Source: Gymnogyps californianus
Taxonomy: Eukaryota > Chordata > Aves > Accipitriformes > Cathartidae
DNA: 64,000 nucleotides
Direction: 5' to 3'
NCBI RefSeq assembly: GCF_018139145.2
Contig: NC_059472.1
Coordinates: 100,452,877-100,516,876, forward strand
Position 1 is the first letter of the stretch, and each line of letters begins with the position of its first letter. Shown one piece after another: positions 1 to 14,293 of this stretch. The notes below the pieces were generated by a model. That model saw only the letters and a program-made list of their open reading frames with translations. It was not told the origin of the DNA and made no database searches. The position numbers were made by a program, and so were the translations under genes.

Positions 1-1398
1 TTTTGTGAGTAGTCTTGGTGGCTGTTCCTATTTTTATTTTGGTTCCAAGGTGGTTAATCACCTTTGAAGTGCTAACAGTAGATTTGGAAAATACACCCCA
101 TAAAAGTCTTTATAATCTGTACAACATTTATGGATAAGGCTGATACTGTTTTATTGGATAATCAAGTGTAGTTGAAGAAGTAGATGTGCTTTTGGATACG
201 CAGATATAAGCTCTGAAATAGAAACAGCTGACTTCAAAGGTAAATACAGGTTGAGAACTGCTGCTCAGTCACATATCCCTGAAGATAAGAATGATAAAAT
301 GGTTATCTCTGGGGGAAGGAGAGAAACTTTAGCTTGTTTCTCATAGATGATGATGTGAAGTTCTCGTACGGAGTGAAAGCTGTGGTGGCATGGAGGACCG
401 CTTTTCTGTGGGGTGGGTGGTAGCTGATCTGGCTTCCAAAGCCCATGAGTTGTCTCACCTGAGTGATTACAAGGCGTAGTGGAGTGGCTGGTTTGGCTTT
501 TCTGGTGTGTGCAAGGGTACTCTGTTAGGTAAGCATCGCAGGCCAATGGCTCTGTTTTAAATATCTGGAAATATTGCTGGACACTAGGTAGCTCAGGATA
601 CTGATGAAATAAAGTTTTAGTGCTTTTTGGAAGAGTCTGCTAGTCCTTAGGGTTGCTAAGAGTCCTTGGTTCTTAGAGATTTGTCAGAAACTTGCTTGCT
701 TCCTGAGGGAATTCCTGCAAATCATGTGCTACTTTGAGTATGTTTTTAGTAATCTGTATCTTGCCATTCCTCCATGTAATTTTCCCCCTAATAAGGTGTA
801 CTTATATTTGTGGAACCCATATGCTTTATATTAGTTTGTGTTTATTCAATGTCTTGAGAGGTCTGGTGGGCAAAGAATTAATTTCCTGTTTGCTTGCAGA
901 TCTTTCTGTACCTCTTACTGTACCCTCAACGGCAGGACCATTTTTGCAAATACACATCTATTTATTCTTTAGGTCAAATTCACTGCTGGTCTTGTATAAT
1001 GTAAACACTACCACTTTCAATTTTTCATCATTAATTCTTAACCACAGCGAGAATGCATTTCTTGCAAGACTCCTCTAGTTGCCCATGTATTTGTAGTGTA
1101 GCTCTGCAAAGTATTTGTGGTAGTGCTTTGTGTTATGAGGCTGGGAACACTAAACTTGACACTGCATGTCTGGATACACTTTGAGCAAAACCAGTGTACC
1201 AAAAAATGTAAGATACACGTATTTTCAATGTTTTTACAGGATTATTTAATGCATCAGAAAATAAAACAAACTGAAGACAATACTCTGGCTAATGGCTGTC
1301 TCTGTTGTGGCAATACATGCATAAAAAATAAGGAAGGATTTAAGGACTTCCTCTAGAATTTTTCTTTTAAATGCAGTGGCAGTTTCTTTGAGGGGATT

Positions 1399-1436
1399 AA
1401 AAAAAACCAAAACAACAAACCCAAACCAAAACAACC
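1399..1436 (+). repeat. A/C-rich simple repeat
   Basis: A run of A8 followed by CCAAAA, CAACAAA and CCCAAACC units. It has the same composition as the tracts near 33137 and 54164, and its complement resembles the T/G tracts near 6497 and 41745. Confidence 0.85.
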
Positions 1437-3122
1437 TTACAGCTCATATTGGAGTTTACCTCTAGGCTGACATGTGTTGATTATTTGTACTTATATTAAT
1501 TAAATTTTGTCCATATGTGGGCAACAAATATCAAATAATTGCTGGCTAGGATTACTTCTGCTAGTAAAATTCCTTTAATATTTTCATGCATGGTAAAAAG
1601 ACATTGGATGTGCAATTACCAAATAAATAGGGAAACAAAAGCAACTGGAAGACTTTGGTACCATATTTGCAGTGTATTGTTAAAATGAAGTAGTAAACAT
1701 TCATGAACAGTGACCTTTTAAAGGAACGATACACACTCTGTTTTTTTCGAAGGCATTGGAGTTAAATATGCACCTGCTTGAAAGAGGCGTTATAATTTTT
1801 CCTATTTGAAGTAGTCATCCTAATAGTGTGTATCAAATTTGCTTAATTGCAAATGACCACTTTAATGCATACGTTGAAACTGAAATCTTGCTGTGAAACT
1901 GAAGGTGTGATGTACAGAATATCTGCATTTGACAGATCTTAGGGGTTTCAGTTTCCTAGCAAATACTCAACTCTTCATACTTTGCAGAAGACTCCTGTGT
2001 GTCAGTGGAAGGGGAATATTATAATTGGCTTTTACTTGCTTTAGTAAATGGATTTTAAGCAATTAAATTCTACCACTTAACTATCTATTTCACTAATCAT
2101 CTGTTTCAAATGTGTTGGTCAGTAAGCATGCCTGTTTATATATTCTAGTGGCATGTTTTCTAGTCATTAATTTTGTGCACGTTTTATTGTGGATAGTAAT
2201 ATGTTGAAAGAAGTGTACACTTCTGTGGTTTTATTGTGTGCTTCCTAAACATGGTCTTAAGCTGAGTCTTCTTCCTAACCTCAAACAGAGGCCCTGTGAA
2301 AATTCAGAAGCTGTTGGTGTCATCTTTGATGTATTTTTGACGCACAGTTACTGCCCGTACTTAATTGAGATCTTCAGCCTGAGCGTAATGATGAAAGATC
2401 TGTACCTTTTTAGTGCATGCCTTAACTTTTTGAATAGTTTAAGCCTTGCAAGAATTTCCTGAAGTTATGGCCTGCATGAAAGAACAGAGGCCTTCAATAA
2501 ACTTCCTCAAACAGATAAATCTTTTGATTAGCCATTAAGTGTCTAGAAATAATGTTTAAAAATGCAGAAGCACATCTGTAGTAATTACTGATAGGACTTC
2601 AAAAAATGCTGTGTGTCAGAAAGTGAAAAAAAAATGAGTCAGCTGTTTATTTTATGACACCTAGTAAGGCTCTACCTTTAATATTAATTTTTATTTTTAA
2701 GGAAAAAAGTTAAGTATATATTATACTGTAAAAAGAGAGTGGGGAGCAGAAAGAGAGGAAGTCACTCAAGGTTTTGAACAGGGTCTAATAGTTTATTTAT
2801 TTTATTTTACAAACCAATACCATATAACTTTATGAATTGAAGGTAGGTAGTCTAGGCTTTCCATGTAGTCATGGACCTCCTGGTGTCCTCTTTTGCCACT
2901 GTACCACTTCCCTTTATATCTAGCAATGTTTTATTCATTTCTGTTAGGCCTTGCTCTTCTGAAATGTTGAAAAGACTGAAGGTGTGGTAACAGAAACAGC
3001 TTATGTCTTCTCCTATTGGAAGCGATCATTACCATTTAGCAAAGGGTAGTTTTGACCATAAGCATTTTTGCCTTCGTATATTAAAAGTATAAAAAAAATG
3101 TAGTTTGCTTTTGGTTTTTGGC

Positions 3123-3138
3123 TTTTTTTTTTTTTTTT
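3123..3138 (+). repeat. T16 homopolymer
   Basis: Sixteen consecutive T residues, preceded by a T/G-rich stretch from about 3102. Confidence 0.95.
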
Positions 3139-3613
3139 GCTTTAAGTTTTACCACTAGGGTTCACCAAAAGCTTTCTAAAAAAAGTCAGTATCAAGCAGT
3201 TGAGTGGATAATGTGCCAGGGGAGTGGGTTGTGTGACTTGTAGGAACTTGATATGCTATTTTTAAAATTCATCTTTGAAAGCCAAGAAGAGGTAAATTAG
3301 AGAACATGTGCTAAATGAAAACAGCTGTAAAGACAGTGAAGTCATAAGATAGAAATATACAAAGGAAGATAGTGATCATGGGAGATACCAGATTAAACTT
3401 GAGGCATCAACATGGAAAAAGAGGAATTTGCATAAAGATCCCTCTCACAATAGAAAGTGTAAAATACATTGTGGATAACTACAGGCCTTGAAGCCTTAAA
3501 AGGAAGAAAGTGGAGTATCTTCAGTCTGTTGAAAGGAGAAAGGTGAAAATGGCTTCTGGAGTATCTTGGCTACTTTGAGTTGTGTAGTGAAATGTAGGTT
3601 TTCTGTTGTTACT

Positions 3614-3632
3614 CCTTACCTTACCTTACCTT
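3614..3632 (+). repeat. Short (CCTTA)n microsatellite
   Basis: Almost four copies of the pentamer CCTTA in a row. Confidence 0.85.
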
Positions 3633-6492
3633 CAAAGTAGGAAAGACAAAGGTAAACCCAGCCAAAAGAAGGACACTCCAAGTATGGAGCCTGGGGCAGG
3701 GGAGGAGAAGACAACCCAAAAAACTTTGACTCCTTATGTCATTGGCCTGTGGAGCTCTTCCAGCAGATCTCCTGCCTTTTCCTTGAAGGAAATGGAAAAC
3801 CGCTAGACAGCACTGTGCACTGGGAAAGTGCAGCTCACTCTGCTGTAATACATCAACATCACTTCTTGTGACAGCGCTTGAAATCTTGAGATGTTGCTTC
3901 CAAATAAGATGAGAAAATGGATCCTCACACACACCCACCTTGTCTTGTTTGTCAAAATGATCTCCTCCTTATTTTTGGGAGCTCCATCAAATAATATATG
4001 CATGGTGCCTCAAACTAGTGTTTGACTAGTTTGTGCTTGATTAAATTGGACCACTCTGGGGCCATAAAGCCACAATTCTTTATGCAAAACTAGCATACTT
4101 GAACTTTTGGCACTTGTAAATGCTGTTGAAAGTTTCAAAATAGGCTTATTGTATGCAGCCTTATTAGTACTAGAAGAATATCTTCTGTTTGGTTTATTTG
4201 TACAAATGTCAGGAACCTAACAAAACTGGCTCTCTCACAAGAATATTAATTAAGCCTGCAATCAAGATTGGGAAGAGGCAGGATAGAGAAATCATGTGTA
4301 AGGCTGTAATGGATATCTCTGTATTGGTACAGAAATATTCAACCTCTTTAAGGGACTGCTTTGAGTGACCAGTGTCTTGTTTTCTGTCCTCACCTGTTCA
4401 TTTAGTTAGATGCTGTTAGATACTTCAGTTGCACAGGCAAGTAAAGCGTTGGAGAAACGGTCTGAATGGATACTGAGACTGCAGAGGGGTGCATACCTGC
4501 TGTAGTAGCTGCGTGGGCTGGCGTGTCTGTTCAGTATGAGTCAGGGCATGGAGAAAGGGCAGGTGGGGCTGGGATGCATGTTCGCACATCTGCCTGTGTT
4601 TGGTCTTTGTTTTTCTTTCCCAGTGCATTTTTGCTTTCCTCTTCTCCCATGAATAGACTTCCTTACTATTCTGGATAAATGGGCAGTAGAAGTACAACTG
4701 CTACTTTGTCCTAAAGGTTTGTGGACAAAACATAATTGAAACCTGTTGGTGGGATTTTGTGAAGAAGCTTGCACTGCTGATTGCCATGCTGCATCTATCG
4801 GTTGTGTGTGTAAAGAGTGAACTTTAATTTCCGCTGTGCTCAGTCTGGAGCTTTCACAAGCACTAAATTCTGCTGATAATCTGAACTGGGGATGATGGCT
4901 AGGAATTAACCACAGCCAAGGCTTATCTGGCTGCTGGGTATGGTACCTTAAGCCTGTATCTCCTGCTTTTCAGAAAACTGATAAAGTAGGAAATAGATGA
5001 GGTGTGAAGGTAGTTCTGAGAAAGTCAATAAATAGCCAGAAGCTACAATTTAATAAGTGTTTGGACATATCTGGCTCAAATAGCTTATATATTTTAAATC
5101 TTTTAAAAGTGATAGATGGAACCTAAATCCATATTCCCTGTGGCATTAGGTATCAGGAGAAATAAGTGGAAGCAAGGCATTTGAAATCAATAAATTGCTT
5201 CTAGGTACAACTTAATGCAGACAGAATTTAGAGAAAAAAGATTGTGAAACAGATACAGGAATGAAATTTAGCTTTAATTTGCAGACTACAGCAAAACTCT
5301 AATCCTGGCTTTTGTGAAAATGAATGGAGATTAGGAATTTATGGAAGTGAGGAAGTTCAGTCCCATGGGCCAACTTGTACAGAATAGGTGTGCTGAAAAA
5401 GTAAGAAATCTGTGGAGTGAAACTGCTCTCCAGATTAACATTATGCATTTATGGTCTCATTTAAGGCATTTAATTACGTAAGATCTATTTTATATTACGC
5501 TTGAAAAGAAGCAAAGGTTCTTCCTCACTTGCTTGGGAATTATGCTGTACTTGAGAATCTTCTACTTTACTGCTTTGAGCTTCCTTTTGTTGGATGTACT
5601 TGTGGCTTGCAGGGGCTAGAAGTGTGAGAGGCTTCACCGAGTAGGTAATTCAAGTGATGCCATTGCATTTTATAAAGGCCTTTGGTTTCTGTCTGCTGTG
5701 CCTAGCCCAGCAGGTTGTTACCTGGGTGCATGACAGGACTGAAGCAACTCTCAATTTATATTTTCTTCTTTCTCCCCACAGACGTAGTGAGGGAGAGCCA
5801 TTAACATTTCATTAGCTCTGCAGATAGAAGCATTTGTTTAAGTGAGGCTTGTCAGAGCGTTACACCTAAGGGAGATTAAAATGATCTTCCTGGGGCAGAT
5901 TCCAGTCAGTCTTTCTTGATTCTGAAATATTTATTACTGTTTACAGCAAATTCATATGGAATCACATGACATGTACAGAAAAACATAAATTTTTCATTTT
6001 TCATTCACCTGTGGCTTTGCTGTCAGCATATGAAATTAGCTGCTTATGCTCGACTACAGTGTTTTTTCATACCTTAAAAAACATCACAGTATGTGATATT
6101 TCAAAATAAATAGTTCAGACAACATTTCTGACTTGCATTTTTTGTCTTGCACGTCTCAACATCATCAGTTTAATTTAAATTTTACCAGCCGTTTAGAAAC
6201 TCTCATCTGTAAAATATAATCAAATCCTCTTAATCACTTCTAAGTAAGCTTTCTTCTGAGACTATAGATAAAGCAAGTGGAGACTTCTGAAGTGTTGTAC
6301 CAAAAATGAGAACGCAGTTGTTTTTCAGTGGGCCCTGTGAAAGCTAGAGATTCTTCTGGAGCTCACACATCAGTTGTCATCCTTCTAAGGCAGTAGTTAG
6401 ACTTCAGTAGATGCTCTAAGACAGTCGGTAACACATCTGCAAGAGTTGTGTTTGAGCACACATGGGGAGTTAGTAGAACTATTATAATCTGT

Positions 6493-6552
6493 TTTTGTTT
6501 TGGTTTTTTGGGTTCTTTTCTGTTTGTCTGGTTTTTGGTTTTTTTTTTTTTT
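6493..6552 (+). repeat. T/G-rich tract ending in T14
   Basis: Runs of TTTTG and TTGG units followed by fourteen T residues at 6539-6552. Confidence 0.85.
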
Positions 6553-9504
6553 ACCTTATCCCATAGAAAATACTCAATTTGATCTGCTGCTACAGTGTTT
6601 TCTGTTGATTTGCTATGCTACCCAAATTACTGAAGGGCTTGTTTTTGGGGATGCCTTAAAACTTGTCAAAAAGTTATTGGATATCACTGATCTGGCCTGT
6701 AGACAATGTAGACTGAAATAGCTTGTGCATGGGAATCTAGGCAATGGCTTTGTGTTTATGAACAGGCCTGAAGTCAGGGACAACTTGGCTAAGATCTTGG
6801 CTTATTTGCATAGACACCCTGTGTGGCTTGATCAAGTTATAGCAACTCTGAAACTACTTGTCTACATTTATAAGATGAAAAGGAATTGGTGTAGGGCTGG
6901 GTGCATATTTAATATGTGGGTGTTGAAGGTAAATCAGTTAATATTTGCAATGTGTTTTGAAACTTTAGTTGCACGGTGTTGTGCAAGACTTTTGTTGATG
7001 GTTGACTTTGGACTGTTAGGGACTAAGATAGAAGCAATCAGTCTGTATTTGATCATTTGAATAACTCCTGTATTTTGCGTATGAAGCTGTATGTAGGAAG
7101 TATAAAGAGACAAAAAAGCACTGAATCATACTGTGTGTGCTATTTCTGGAAGATTAAGCAGGCTTAAGACTTAGAGGAGGAGGATTTTCTGGGATTCTTC
7201 CAAATTCTGTCAACAAAACAAATTCTACCCGTGTTAATCATCAGAATGAGTCGTTGGAGTTATTTGTATGTTGTTGTAGTGTAGCCTGGCTAAAACAGGC
7301 TACTTGACCTTGTTTCTAATGTAGTGGGACTTCCCCTGTGAGACTGATAAATCACTCATTAGTACTCTCATATTGAAATTATTTACACTGATCATTAAGT
7401 CTTCAGTGAAGTGAAAGGAGCAGTTGACTCTTGGAAAGCATCAAGATTACGCTTGTGCTCAAGAGCAGGATGAAATGCCCACCTTAGAACACCATGCCAT
7501 GGCATCTGCATCTGCTGCTGCCCAGGATAATTTGAGTGCCTTAACATTAGGTGGTACAGTGCTGAACAGACCCTGGCTATACTTAGGCTTTCTGCCAACA
7601 CACCTCTTAGCCAGCAATGAGATTTCTCCTCTATTGTTTTAAGGTCTTGTTTTGTTCAAGCTATAGTTGTGTAATCCACTTTTCTCAAAGTAGTGAAGTC
7701 TTTATTTTGAAGGAATGAGCTAAAATTCAGGCTACCATTTCCACCTTTGGCATATAACACCATGTGCAGAGACACCTTTGACTATTTGATATCAACAAAG
7801 AGCCATGAGAAGAAGGTAGCCCATAAGCTCATGTCATGTTGGAAGAAGCTTCGTCTGAATGTGGTCATGGATCTATATTTGTAAATGAGGTACCTTTCCT
7901 TTAAGATGTCTATCTGGGAGCTGTTTGACAAGACAAGTGGAACTGTAGAATGTAGAATAAAATCCAGCACAAATTCAAATGTTTATGGCACACAGCACTG
8001 TACCCAGAGTTGAAGACGGATGTAACTGAACTATGTATTTTGTTTTGATCAACAAAGATAGCGAGCAGGTAAGATGTGGAAATGATCAGTCCCGTTCTTG
8101 ATTGGAAAAAGCGCGAGATGTTCGATGGCTGCAGATGTGGTGGTAGCTGTGGGCTTAGGAAAGTTAACATTCAAATGGGGAAAAAATTGAAAGGAAATTA
8201 TTGAGATGCCCTATGGGTACGGAAATTTTAGGATGTAATTACCTGTTGCTCTTCAAAAAGAAACATTTCTAGGTTTAGCCTTTTAAACCTAAATCTTTTT
8301 ACAACCTCAAGTATCTTTAGGTGCCTTAATGCATGGAAAATTTAGTGAGTTAGGGAAGATGAACAAAACAGCAAAGCAACTGTCAATTCCTGTTGTCTGT
8401 GCTGGGTAAACAGGCAGAAAAATCATCTGGACATTGCAGAAGGAGTTGAAATGAAAGTTATAATCTAATTGGACTCTTGACATTGTTACAACGTATATCT
8501 TTAAAATATACTTAATTCTCCTGTTCATGACTGTGCAGCTTAGGTGTCGCTAAGGGTGGATGGGCTGAAGCCTTTGTACCCAGCTGTGTGTGTCTGGGTG
8601 CTGCAGTGCAGACCCCGGGCTGCTTCAGGCAGGAGTACAGCTGGAGTAGCCTGTAAGCCTGATGTAAGTGTGTAGAAAGTGGGAGAAAAAGGTGGCTTAC
8701 TCCGAGGATCATCTAGGACCCAAGCTGCAGCCTGTGCTGTGTCTAGAGCAGTGGTGGAAGGTATTTAGAGAATGGATTACTCACTTCAAAATCCCAGTGG
8801 AAATAAGACTATGTGCTACTGATGGTCACACAGTAGAAGGGGAATGTAAAGTTTATCATAGTTGATGTTTTGAAGCAAAATTTGTTCTCTCATGTGCCTT
8901 TTCTTCTGTGCTGTGTCCTGTGTTCAGTACACCTGTGCCAGGCCTGAAGGATTCTGTTAATGTGCATGCTCTGAAATACAGATTATTTTGTCTATGCTAT
9001 GTATAAATATATTAATGTTAGTTCAACTGTTCAGCTATTGTATTTTTTCAAGTTCTAGTTAAAAGATATCTTCTGAGTAACCTCAAAGTTGCCCTTAGTT
9101 TTAGTGATAGCAGCAGACTCCATAAGCTGTTCTGCTGGCCTTGGCTAACTCCAGCCACAAACTTACTATATTTTGAAGGAGTTTGTTGTTTGGAGGGAGT
9201 GATAAGGCAAGGCTCCTGGTCATGAATAGATTGAATGGGACACCAACTGGTAGTTCAGTAGTTTGTCCCAGTAGCTGCACGCTATCACCTAAACAGCTGA
9301 AAAGAGAGGTGTGTTACAGTACACTTATTTGGGAATGGGCTTTCAGTGGTGACTGGAAATATAACAGTATTTTTTTAGAAATGTCACAGACAGACCTGAA
9401 AGTATGCATGAGTAAATAAAAAAATTGAGTTATTTGTCTGTCATACTGAAATGAAGAGAGGCAAGGATTTAACAGGTAGTATTTTGAATCCAGTGAATAG
9501 TGTA

Positions 9505-9517
9505 TTTTTTTTTTTTT
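9505..9517 (+). repeat. T13 homopolymer
   Basis: Thirteen consecutive T residues in intronic sequence. Confidence 0.9.
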
Positions 9518-12500
9518 GTTAGTTGATCTAACTAGATGTTATGTGCTCAAACATGCTCAGTTCCTACTCATTTGATGTCTTCAGTGGACAGTCCCTGTGC
9601 ACCTCTGTTTTGGTGCTGGATAGAGAGAAGTGTCCTTTGATACCGGACACAGCATCCTGATCTGGAAGGCTTTATAAAACCTGTCTGTAATCCAGCAGTA
9701 GAGAGACGTCTACACACTCAAGAATGAATTTACTAAAAATACTCAATTTCTTAAAAACAGGAGAAAACAGAAAAGCTTACTTGCGCAATGAGCTCAGTAA
9801 TGAAAATGTTAACGGAGAATAAAATACAACTTTGCATATTTGCACTTTAAATTAGGGCAAGAGGTATGATGGGAGAATTATTTTTTTAATGAAGACCTGT
9901 CCGCATTACCTGATTTGATAAGCAGCCTGTCTTTCCTTGTGGAGCTTTAAATAACATATTCGCAGGGTGAGCCAAGCTGTTGTATTTTCATTAATTGTGG
10001 ATGAAGTAATTTGTTATGACCAGAGTATCTCAGAAATTCAAAGAGAAAACAGAAGTCATGTTGCAATCACGTTGACCCTTTTTTATTTTACGTCGCTAAT
10101 ACTGCTGATAAGAGACAAGTGGGACTGTTTTGAAAGACATTTGCAATCTGCAAAGTTAGTACTGTCAGCGTGCATTTGAGTGTTTTGTATCATTGGTAAG
10201 TGCATGGTAGGTCTTCGCAGGTGGGAACTGATAATGTGGCTCTGAGATTTCAAACAAATGCCATCTGGAAGTTCATGATAACTTGTGGTGTTGATTTGTA
10301 GTTGCTGTTGAGGGAGCAGACAAAGGGAAAGTGTTTGTTTGGAATCTTTTCTGTAAGATGTTATATGAAAGTTGATAGTTAACTATATCTGATATGAAAT
10401 ATTGAGAACTAGCAAGTGGTAACTAAGTATTTTGTGTGCCAAGGAAAGGTCTGGAAAGCAAAAAGAAAAAAAAAATTGCTTTCTCCTGTTCTTCTCAACC
10501 TTGTTGTGTATTTTTCCTCTGCCAAGCAAAGCCTATTGTCTAGAAACAAATAACTGAACTTAATGTCCCCGGAGGAAGATGTACCTTCCTTCTGCACTGA
10601 TGACTCACAGCATTTCTGAACTAATATTTATGAAAGAGATTCTTTCCCAATACTTGCTGAGGTCCCTTGATGCCCAGTGGCCCAAGAAATCATTAAATTA
10701 ACTAGCACCTAATTTCAGTAACCCAGGGCGTGAGAGTGGGTTCCTGTGACACAGCGATGTTGAAAGAAAATAAGAAGTTTGGTAACTTTGTTCCAGTCAA
10801 GATACTGGATGACTTTTGTAATTGGCTGTGAGATGTCCTCATGCTTAGATTTTTGTGTCTTTTTAGGGGAGATGATTCACATGGAGTCCAGTTGTGAGCA
10901 CATGCTACAGATACATAACTTGGGTGTTACTGGGTCTGGCTCCAGAGCATAAAATGCCAAGCAGGGGATCGAGGGAAGGGGGCAGAACTGTTTTGGAAGT
11001 GAGAATGCACAGGACAAAACATTAATGAAGAGGTCCATAAATGGGAACAGAGGCTAGAATACAGCACATGAAAACAGAGAAACTGGAGGTGTATCTTGTG
11101 CCAGAGAGTTGTAAGTAAAGGGAAATCAGAAAGGGCAACAAGGATGACCCGCAGAGAGCTTAGGAACAGGGATAAGGAGAGCTGGAGGAAAAGGCCATGG
11201 GAGAGCCTTCTGTGATTATAGAGAAAGATCTTCTTTCAGACTGAAGTTACACAGATTGATGTACAGGATTTAAAAGGATGTCATACAAATTGAGTCATGT
11301 TTTTTTGAGCAAGCAGTGCTGAGCAAATCTGGTAGCAGTTTCAGTGCAGAGAGGAGTGATGTGCTGAAGAAAGTAAAGGGCCATTCTTTTAGGGCTTCAC
11401 TCTCTGTGTTTCTTCTACTTCAGTGCTCTGTGTGTTTTGATTTTTCAAGGAGATGTGGTTTGGGGGGGACTGGAAGAAAACAAAGTTTTGGAAAAAGAAT
11501 TGAAAGAAAAAAGACTTAAGTTAAAACACCAGGGCAAAACCAAGTCAATTGTTTAATTTTCAACTGATAGTATTACTACAGTCTTCTTAAGAAGTTCTGC
11601 TGATTTATGATTTCTAAAATGATAACAAACCCAAAAATGCTAGTTAGAAAAGAATTGTAAATATTGTTTTCCTTTGTAGGTATACTGATGTTTCAGACTC
11701 TTGCCATTTTATCCTCTTAGTATTGCATAATGCAGCCAATTCATGTTTTCCAGAGCTTCCCAATTAAGTTAAGTGTTCAAAAGTTTCCATGACCTTTAGG
11801 TTTCTTTGTACTCTATGTTGTTTTGCAGAGAGTATGATAGACTTTGTGGTTTACTTCCAGTGTAGCCTTTCTTTTATGGAAAAGATGTCACAATGCAAAA
11901 AGGCCATGGTTTTGAGTTGTGTTTTTGAGCATTTAATACAATGCTGATTTGACATAACATTTTTCTAAAAATGTCTTAACATACAGGAAACTGTTTAAGT
12001 AGCTCATCAAAAAATGGTCAGCAGCAAAATAGCGTCATTTAAAAGTATCATTAGGCTGAATATATGGAAAAAACAAGTTGAAGAAAGAAGATCCACTTAG
12101 AGAAGTTTGTTGCAGGATATAGAAAAGGGTGCCTATATCTCATATTCACTAGCATAATTGATGTTCACTGTGCTTATGGTTTTTGCTTCAATTTTGCCTG
12201 TCACAGTATGTATGACTTGCTGGAAAACCTTCTGTAAAGGTTATATTGTCCTCTTCAGTCAGATCTGTCACAGTTCCCAAACACAAGCTTCTGTTCTTCA
12301 GTGTAATTTTGGAGGTTTCTCCAAAACCTCATGGTCCAATGGAGGTTTCTGAGAACGATGGGCATCAACCTGCTGAATGAATGAATCTCAGCTTCACTGT
12401 GATCTTACAAGGTGGAAGCTGGAGTTGGAAAAGGTGGCAGGTGGAGACCTTCCAAGGAAGGGTGCATGGGCTGCCTTAGTAGGCACAGCGCTACATTCAT

Positions 12501-12690
12501 ACGCTGTTTACCACCCAGACCTAAATACTTCACGTCTGTCTTCCTGGAGTAGAAACAGAGAAACCTCAGGTCTCTCTGCCCCTGCCCATGTAGGCATGTA
12601 TTTAGAAGCCTGAGCTTATTTGTCAGAGCTACTTTACTCTTTCTTTGGGCACACACTGAACACCAGCAACTACTCATGTCAGAACACTGA

Positions 12691-12724
12691 TTAATATACA
12701 TATATATAGGTATATATACATATA
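12691..12724 (+). repeat. TA-rich microsatellite
   Basis: Interrupted (TA)n with CA and GG breaks. Confidence 0.85.
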
Positions 12725-14278
12725 GCCAGTCCCTCCAATCCCCCTGCCCCAAATAAAGAACCCTTACTTCTGGTGTTGCTTAATACTTACTGATTATGAA
12801 GCCTCAAGATCTTGTTTATAGATGCCAACTCTGATCTGGTGTTTTGGTCCATGTTTGTTTCAGCACGTCTATCAAGGCCTTGCATTTAATATAAGTGTGT
12901 CAAAACTTCTGAAAGCAAAATGTGACCACTGACAAGTTGCCCCCACAGTGTTGTAAACATGCATATTTTCTTGCAACCCGATACAAAAATGCCCTGTTGG
13001 TAAAGAATTTTTTTTAAACTGAAATTTGCTTGAGAAAATACAGTAGACCATGGTGAATCTACACCAGTGCATGTAATTATTTTATGTATGAACAGTGCAG
13101 TAAAGAACTAAGAAAATTCAGCTATAATTTTGAAGAGTTGTGGTATGAACTCTTATTAATAAATACATATAACTCATAAATGTGTGTGTATTGTATACAC
13201 ATAATCAAAACTTGTATGTAAATATGTCCATATAAGAGAGAATTAGAGTTAATAAGAAAAAAGATTTAAAAATAAATACAGAAATAGAACAACTAAATAT
13301 GATAAAAATAATACTATTCCTGTAAGGAGAGGACAAGCCTCTGCTACACTTCTATTGTTCTTAAATGATTTTTAGATGTATACATTAATGAGACTCCTTT
13401 TCCCCAAACTGCTCAGAAGGTTCTATTCTGCAGAAGCCTTTATTCTACGCTCTCTGTTCTGCAGAGAGTGAAACCTGTGAAGGAATGAATTTGAATATAT
13501 TTGGGAGATTTTGTCCTATGTGTAAAATATGTGCAAGTGTTGTGCTCCCAATCAAGGAACTAATATATTACTAGCCTGCAATCCAAATTGCTGTATGAAA
13601 TGATTCCTGTTGAGTTAGTATGTAAGGTCTTTCTAAACTTAAATATGTTAGTTTTTCCAATGCTGTTTTGAAGAAAGGGGTTTTATTTTAGCTTCAGGGG
13701 AGAAGTATTGTCACAGTGAGGCTATCTCTTCCTTCACATGTGGAGACGATGGTACAAGGAGGAGTTGAAACCAAGCCCAGAATTGGTGTTCTCTGCATTA
13801 AGTCATCTCTCCTCTGAATAAAGACATCTCTTGAAAATTGTTATGCTCTACAGTGATGTATGGCTGCTACTGAAACTCTTGTCTGTTAAATGTATTCCCA
13901 GCCTCCTGTCTGACTTACAATGTTATTTAGTGTCATGTCCCCCCCACCCCAATTCTCAGGTGAGTGTGTTATGGGTGTGGAGCTGAATTTATAAACATTT
14001 TATGCTGCTGAAAAGAATAAGAAATACAAAGTTTTGGCAGTGTTATTGGAAAACTGTTTTAAAAATGTGTTTGTTTTTATACTTGGTGAATTTGACTAGG
14101 CCAAGAGATCATGCTTTTTCTCATTTTGAAACTGTATCTTTCTTTGCTTTTCTCTACGTCATTCCTAATCAATTTTTTACCTATAAGTAGCTTTCTAACA
14201 GTAATAGTATGTTCATTACTCTGAAAACGTTGTTTTCATGCAGCCTGGGTTGGAGAAGAGATTCTTTGGCTCGTTCCA

Positions 14279-14293
14279 TTTTTTTTTTTTTTT
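14279..14293 (+). repeat. T15 homopolymer
   Basis: Fifteen consecutive T residues. Confidence 0.9.

Noticed and set aside
10960..11220. Purine-rich stretch resembling part of CR1 ('gggcaacaaggatgacccgc')
   Set aside because: The likeness is limited to a few short words, with no 3' end nearby; not enough to call an element.
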